From: Neocallimastix lanati (nom. inval.)
Taxonomy: Eukaryota; Neocallimastigomycota; Neocallimastigomycetes; Neocallimastigales; Neocallimastigaceae
Direction of reading: 5' to 3'
Assembly (NCBI GenBank): GCA_016946835.1
Contig: JACVTC010000093.1
Coordinates: forward strand, 581,001 to 645,000
DNA length: 64,000 nt
Made by a program: the position numbers and the translations under genes. Positions 59,433 through 64,000 of this stretch are shown one piece after another. The notes beneath the pieces were generated by a model that worked only from the letters and a program-made list of their open reading frames with translations, was not told the origin of the DNA and did no database searches. Each line of letters starts with the position of its first letter. Position 1 is the first letter of the stretch.

Positions 59433-59720
59433 CATTAGGAAACACTAATATTTGAGTCATGTATCAATGAAAATTAAATAAAATATTTATCTGAATATGG
59501 AGCTTATTTATATAGAGATCATGATTAAGGTAAAATTTTGTTATCTTTAAGTGTATTATAATGACAAAAAAAAAATTAATAAAATATTTAATTAAATATG
59601 GTAAAAAAAATAAATATTGAATAAGTAAATAAGTAAATATAATATTAAAAGGTGAAAATGGAAAAGAAGATTTAGTAAAATTATTTAATTGATAATGGAG
59701 CCGTTGCTAATAAATAAGTA
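58981..59720 (+). pseudogene. Decayed ankyrin-repeat gene with internal poly(A) runs
   Basis: Short plus-strand fragments in changing frames match ankyrin units of the kind LFxACxxGNxxLVKYLIENGADINKE. Near 58986 it reads DPNTDFDYYLINAIESSNIN, near 59306 SQTLLFNDCSRGN, near 59570 KKLIKYLIKYG and near 59680 LIDNGAVANK. Between them are stops and two A-runs (59275-59304 and 59402-59431) at the places where Lys/Asn codons sit in intact relatives. The type differs from the 34-36-residue repeats of the ankyrin-MATH cluster, so it is a separate family. It lies next to a PIF1 gene on the opposite strand. Non-functional. Confidence 0.6.
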
Positions 59721-59877
59721 AATAAATAAATAACCTTAAAAATAGCAATTATTATCTATTATCAATTAATATTTTTTATTTATTATTATTTACTGTTATT
59801 ATTATTTATTATTACTATTATTTATTATTATTATTATTAGTGGTATTAGTATTATTATTATTATCATGATAACTATT

Positions 59878-61158
59878 CTAATTAAATAGCTTAGAAAATG
59901 TTAATACTTTACTATTAGCCTTTATTTTTTGTTTATTAAAACCTTTTACTTGTAAACCTTCCATATTTGCCGCTCTTGAAAGAGCAACATATGCTTGACC
60001 ACATTCAAATATTTTAGTTAAATCAACTATAATATAATTTAATGTTTGACCTTGCGATTTATGAATGGATAATGCCCAAGACAAAATTAATGGAATTTGA
60101 ATACGTTTAGCCATGACAGTTATATCATTTGGTTCACTTTTTGGGCTTTCAATTACCCATTCTTGAGGGGTTATTGTTACCAAACAATTAGGAACAGGAA
60201 AATAAACAACAGGATGATTTTCCTTTGAAAAACTTTTAATAACGCCTATGCTTCCATTAATTAAGGAATTATTTAAATTTTTAATAAGACATACTTGAGC
60301 ACCAACTTTAAGATTTATAACTTCAAGTGCAGGACAATTTTTGTCTATTTGTTTTAACAAAGTTTTATCTCCTGTATCAACTGAATGAAATGTATACAAT
60401 TTTCCATTTAATTGAGCTAATCTTTTTTCATTTTCGTTTTGAACTTCTTCTCGTAATGGAAATAAGTATGTTGGGGTTATTCCTGGAGGACATATAATAT
60501 TTCTTTCTAAATTTCTAATTTCCATTTCAGTTTCCTGTGATATTTCTCCATATCGTATTTCATTTAAAATTTTTTTAAATTTATAATCCTTTTGTCTATA
60601 AATATCAGTTAATTCAATCATTTCATTAAATACTAATCTCCATGATTTTGATTCAAAGCAAAATTTATTATTACTTACTGGTGGTAACTGATAAAAATCA
60701 CCTGTTGCTATAACTTGGATTCCACCAAATGGTTCTTTACTATATCTGGCAAATTTTGCAATAGCTTCTACTTTATCAAAAAATATTGAATCAATCATAG
60801 AAATTTCATCAATAATTAACACTTTTGTATTTATCCAACGATTCCTTACTCTTTTAAGTTTTTTAATCTTTTCTCTTAAAATATTGATGTTTTCCGTTGC
60901 AAGTCCCAATCCAAGAAATGAATGAAGTGTACAACCACCAATATTAATTGCTGCAATCCCAGTTGATGCTGTGACCCCGATTTCATAATTTGAATATTTA
61001 GACTTTAATAAATTTATAATATATTGAAGTAAAACCGATTTTCCTGTTCCAGCTGCTCCTGTGAAAAATACATTTTTTTTCGATAATACACAATCTACTA
61101 CTCTCTTTTGTTTTTCTGAGAGTGTAATTCCTAAATTGTTTTGAAATGTATTAAACAT
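59878..61158 (-). CDS. PIF1-like ATP-dependent DNA helicase, 426 residues
   Basis: Single uninterrupted frame. SF1B helicases of this family unwind DNA 5'-3' in mitochondria or nucleus, resolving G-quadruplexes and R-loops. Motifs in order: Q-motif LSEKQKRVVDCVL (about 14-25), Walker A GAAGTGKS (34-41), motif Ia VTASTGIAA, motif II VLIIDEISMID, motif III GDFYQLPPV, motif IV region ELTDIYRQKD, an insertion domain (VGAQVCLIKNLNN, NGSIG), motif V LSWALSIHKSQGQTL, and motif VI AYVALSRA. It consists of little more than the helicase core: no long N-terminal extension and no targeting signal. The ATG is the first in frame, follows AT-rich DNA, and gives a start just before the Q-motif. There are no introns, unlike other conserved genes in the window. 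Being a cellular paralog or a mobile-element helicase are both possible; no Rep domain is near. Confidence 0.9.
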   Translation of the reverse strand: MFNTFQNNLGITLSEKQKRVVDCVLSKKNVFFTGAAGTGKSVLLQYIINLLKSKYSNYEIGVTASTGIAAINIGGCTLHSFLGLGLATENINILREKIKKLKRVRNRWINTKVLIIDEISMIDSIFFDKVEAIAKFARYSKEPFGGIQVIATGDFYQLPPVSNNKFCFESKSWRLVFNEMIELTDIYRQKDYKFKKILNEIRYGEISQETEMEIRNLERNIICPPGITPTYLFPLREEVQNENEKRLAQLNGKLYTFHSVDTGDKTLLKQIDKNCPALEVINLKVGAQVCLIKNLNNSLINGSIGVIKSFSKENHPVVYFPVPNCLVTITPQEWVIESPKSEPNDITVMAKRIQIPLILSWALSIHKSQGQTLNYIIVDLTKIFECGQAYVALSRAANMEGLQVKGFNKQKIKANSKVLTFSKLFN

Positions 61159-61200
61159 TTTTTAGTAATAATTAATAAATCTTTTATTATATATATAAAA

Positions 61201-61252
<52 letters not shown>

Positions 61253-61795
61253 AATATATAGATATACATATATTATTTCTTAATTTTATTTAAATTTTTT
61301 ATTTCCTATTTTTATTTAAATTTTTTTAATTCTAAAAGAATTCGATTGGGCATTTAAATAGTTATTAAAGTTAATTATAAAGTTTAGAATTAGTCTTTAT
61401 TTTTATTTATATGGTTTTAATTAACAATCAGAAAATTAAAAAGATAGATTGGATATTTTAATAGTAATTAAAGTTATAAAAAAAAAATTAATGCGACTTC
61501 TGTTATTAAGTGAATTTTTTTTTTATTGTTAAACAGTTACTATGTAGCAAATACTATCAATTTTATTGATAATTTTCTAATTTATTATTTTATTTTATTA
61601 TTTTTTTTCTATATATAATCTAAATATATTATTTAATAATTATTATTACTATTTTTAAAAAATACTATATATAATAGAATGAAAAAACAATAATTGCTTT
61701 ATTATATATATACATAAAGACATAATTGTATATAATATTTTCAATTTTAGTATTTTTAATACATATGAAATAATTCAATATTAAAAGAATAATAT
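61159..61795. other. AT-rich intergenic upstream of the PIF1-like gene
   Basis: No gene seen. Starts with a poly(A) run (61207-61250) just upstream of the PIF1-like start. Two copies of a related block (AAAATTAAAAAGATAGATTGGATATTTAA and ATTCGATTGGGCATTTAAATAG, about 100 bp apart) may be a small decayed duplication. Confidence 0.5.
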
Positions 61796-62410
61796 TAATT
61801 TACTTTGATTGGAAGGCTAACCAAGTCAATATTCTTGTATCCTTTATACAATTAGTACTGATAATTTAATTGTCAATGACAAAAAGGAATTTCATAATGT
61901 TAGTGTTAATAATAATTTTGCCAATATTGAAATTGAAGGATAGATACATTGTCATTGAGAGGACTAATCCAAACACTATGAAAATATGGAGCAAATGTAA
62001 AATAAGACCATCATACGATAGTGATTTTTTTTTTTTTTCAATTCAACTATATCTGTCATAATAAAGTTATTATTACAGATAGTAAAAATACTTTCTTACC
62101 TAATGTACATAAACCATCATTGAAAGTCTTATTGTATGATAATTTTAATTCTAATTCAAAAAGAAGTAGACCGAGAGTTATGTCCAGTTTTAAAATCATA
62201 TACTATACTAGTATCATCAATAGAAACCGCAATAGAATTATTGATAATAAAATTAATGACTAATATAAAGGTTAAATATTTTGAATGGACAAAATTTTTA
62301 ATATCTTTTTCATTGAGATAGTATAAAATGATAATATCACTTTCGAAAACTACCTGGTCTAATAATGAAGTTAATGTTGAAAATAATTTTTTTATCTTAA
62401 TATTCATTAG
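61796..62410 (+). pseudogene. Unidentified coding relic with frameshifts
   Basis: Base composition is less AT-biased than the flanks and open pieces alternate between frames. On the plus strand near 61860 one frame reads NLIVNDKKEFHNVSVNN then NFANIEIEG; a second continues DRYIVIERTNPNTMKIWSK, and near 62100 follow NTFLPNVHKPSLKVLLYD and NSNSKRSRPRVMSSF. The last joins a T-run (62027-62038). The pieces together look like one gene broken by at least two frameshifts. I do not recognise the family. A minus-strand frame over 62156-62407 also stays open, so the strand is not certain. Confidence 0.35.
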
Positions 62411-63898
62411 GATAATGTAGTATACAAATATTTTTTCATTTGTTTGGGTATTTGAATAAGAAAAATCATATTATAATTTTTCATTATTGTCTTCATTATT
62501 ATTATTATTAATTATTTTTTTTAAAAAGGAATAAAAAATCATTTTTTTTTTATTCTAATGAAAGAAAGATTTAATTTATTATTAATAAAAATTCAAGCAT
62601 TTAATATTTGAAATTAACATTATATTAAAATACAAAAATATATATTTTAATGGTTCATAGTATTATAAAAATTAATTTTTAACACATTTAACTTATAACA
62701 ACCTGACTTATTAATTATAAATTATTAATTAATAATTATAAATAATATATAAATTATCTATTAAGACTAAATTTTATATATTAAGAATTAAAAAATATCG
62801 ATTTCTCATATACCAATTGGTGCTATTATTTTAATTTTTTTTTAAAAAAAAATTATCATGATAATAAGTCTATCAAAGTTTAATTTATTATAATTGAGAA
62901 AAACTTTTTTAACTATTATATTATAATTGCATATAAATTATAAATATTTACAGAAAAAATAAATATATATATATATATAATTTTTTTTCTTTTTTTTTTT
63001 TCAATTATTTAAAAAAAAAAAATTTTTTTTTTTTTTTAGTTCTTAATAAACAAATTATTTTAATAATACAAAATAATAATAAAATAGATAGAGTTTATAA
63101 TTAGTAGTTTAAAAATATATATATATATTTTTCATATTAATGAATATATAACTATTAACAATATTATTTTTAAATTAACATTTATTTTTTAATCTAATAT
63201 TAATAATTGATTCCTTATATATATTGATATTATTACAGAGTATTTTATATATGATAAAATATAATGATAATTATAAACTTAATAACAAAATTAAATTATA
63301 TAATTATATAAATAAGAAATTGTATAACTACATTATATAATTATCTAAATAAAAAATTGTATAACTAAACTCTTTAATTATCTAAATTAGAAATTAATGT
63401 AATATAAATTAAAAAAAAATCACATATTATTTATTATTTGTTAATGAAAAATATATTCGTTTTAAAAATAAAATGAATGGTTTATATTTTAAATCTTCTT
63501 CTATTTATATTAGAAATACTTATAATAAAAAAAAATATATATCTAGTTTTTAATATTACTGTATTATTTATTTATTTACCAAATTTTAAATTTCATTTTA
63601 AATTATATCATTAGATTTAATACACTATACTATCATTATTATTAATATTTATTACATAAAATATATGATAATATGTATATATTATTTTTTTTTTTTTTTT
63701 TGCTTTCTATATCCTTCAATGATTTAGTATTGTTTAATCATTTTTTAATTTTATAAATACAAACAATAATTAATGAAATAATTTTGGTTTTAATTTTTTT
63801 TTCCACAAAGGTATTTATAAATTTATAAGTACTACAACATCCACAACATATAATTATATTATAAATATAAACAACCAAAAGAAAAAAAAAATATTAAT
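62411..63898. other. AT-rich intergenic, no gene seen
   Basis: Only A/T homopolymers, AT dinucleotide runs and a few palindromic AATTATAAT stretches. From about 63700 the sequence becomes mildly richer in C/G (TTTCCACAAAGG, ACTACAACATCCACAACA), as expected for a promoter/5' UTR of a gene starting at the window end. Confidence 0.55.
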
Positions 63899-64000
63899 AT
63901 GGAAGAAATACCATTAATATCAGAAGGACCTTTATATGTAGGACAGTATTCTTTTTTTTACATATACTTAAGAGGAACATTCATCAACTACACATGATTC
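63899..64000 (+). CDS. Possible start of a gene running off the window
   Basis: An ATG at 63899 in an AAT context after a C-bearing, A-rich leader opens with MEEIPLISEGPLYVGQY. Within 100 bases the frame meets a T-run and then a TGA, so a donor site (a GT within TTATATGTAGG) or an intron is probable. Too little is present to name a product. Confidence 0.3.

Overview
The window looks like a eukaryotic chromosome segment of extreme A+T content, most likely from an anaerobic gut fungus (Neocallimastigomycota). The reasons are intron-rich genes with short AT-rich GT..AG introns, Asn/Lys/Ile-rich proteins, very long A/T homopolymers and ATT or TTATTTA microsatellites, fungal-type housekeeping genes (DCP2, glucosidase II), and a decayed Cys-rich relic of a kind I associate with these fungi. 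The assignment is inference; another very AT-rich lineage such as a dictyostelid is not formally excluded. No tRNA, rRNA or CRISPR array was seen.

Layout. 1443-6615 (+) is a 10-exon MYSM1-like histone H2A deubiquitinase (SANT + JAMM/MPN) with a long charged, repetitive tail. 7461-8085 is a decayed non-LTR retrotransposon 3' part. 8090-28750 holds three tandem, minus-strand copies of one gene family: two ankyrin-repeat exons, a short linker exon, a basic coiled-coil exon, a MATH/TRAF domain over three exons, and a Q/N-rich tail. The large uninterrupted ankyrin reading frames are not separate genes. All end at a conserved GTAAGT donor and splice in phase, so copies A (8 + 331 + 19 + 760 codons of ankyrin part) and B are full genes. 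Copy C lacks its 5' exons and carries a frame-breaking internal duplication.

28750-41280 is gene-poor and full of repeats: a hairpin, a degraded Cys-rich pseudogene, a 2.6-kb nested inverted repeat with ATT/AAT microsatellites, and kilobases of TTATTTA satellite. 41282-41833 (+) is an acidic protein of unknown function. 43619-48400 (-) is a 10-exon glucosidase II alpha subunit (GH31). 49960-50400 is a LINE-like fragment ending in poly(A), followed by a 52-bp minisatellite and a TTTTA satellite. 53196-57913 (-) is DCP2, the mRNA decapping enzyme, with an unusually long tail holding about a dozen leucine-rich motifs. 58980-59720 is a decayed ankyrin gene; 59878-61158 (-) is an intronless PIF1-like helicase; 61800-62410 is an unidentified coding relic; a further gene may begin at 63899.

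There are no operons. The housekeeping genes act in separate processes: chromatin, ER glycoprotein quality control, mRNA decay and DNA maintenance. The accessory part is the ANK-MATH cluster, which looks like a recently expanded family of intracellular scaffold or adaptor proteins still being reshaped by recombination and microsatellite growth.
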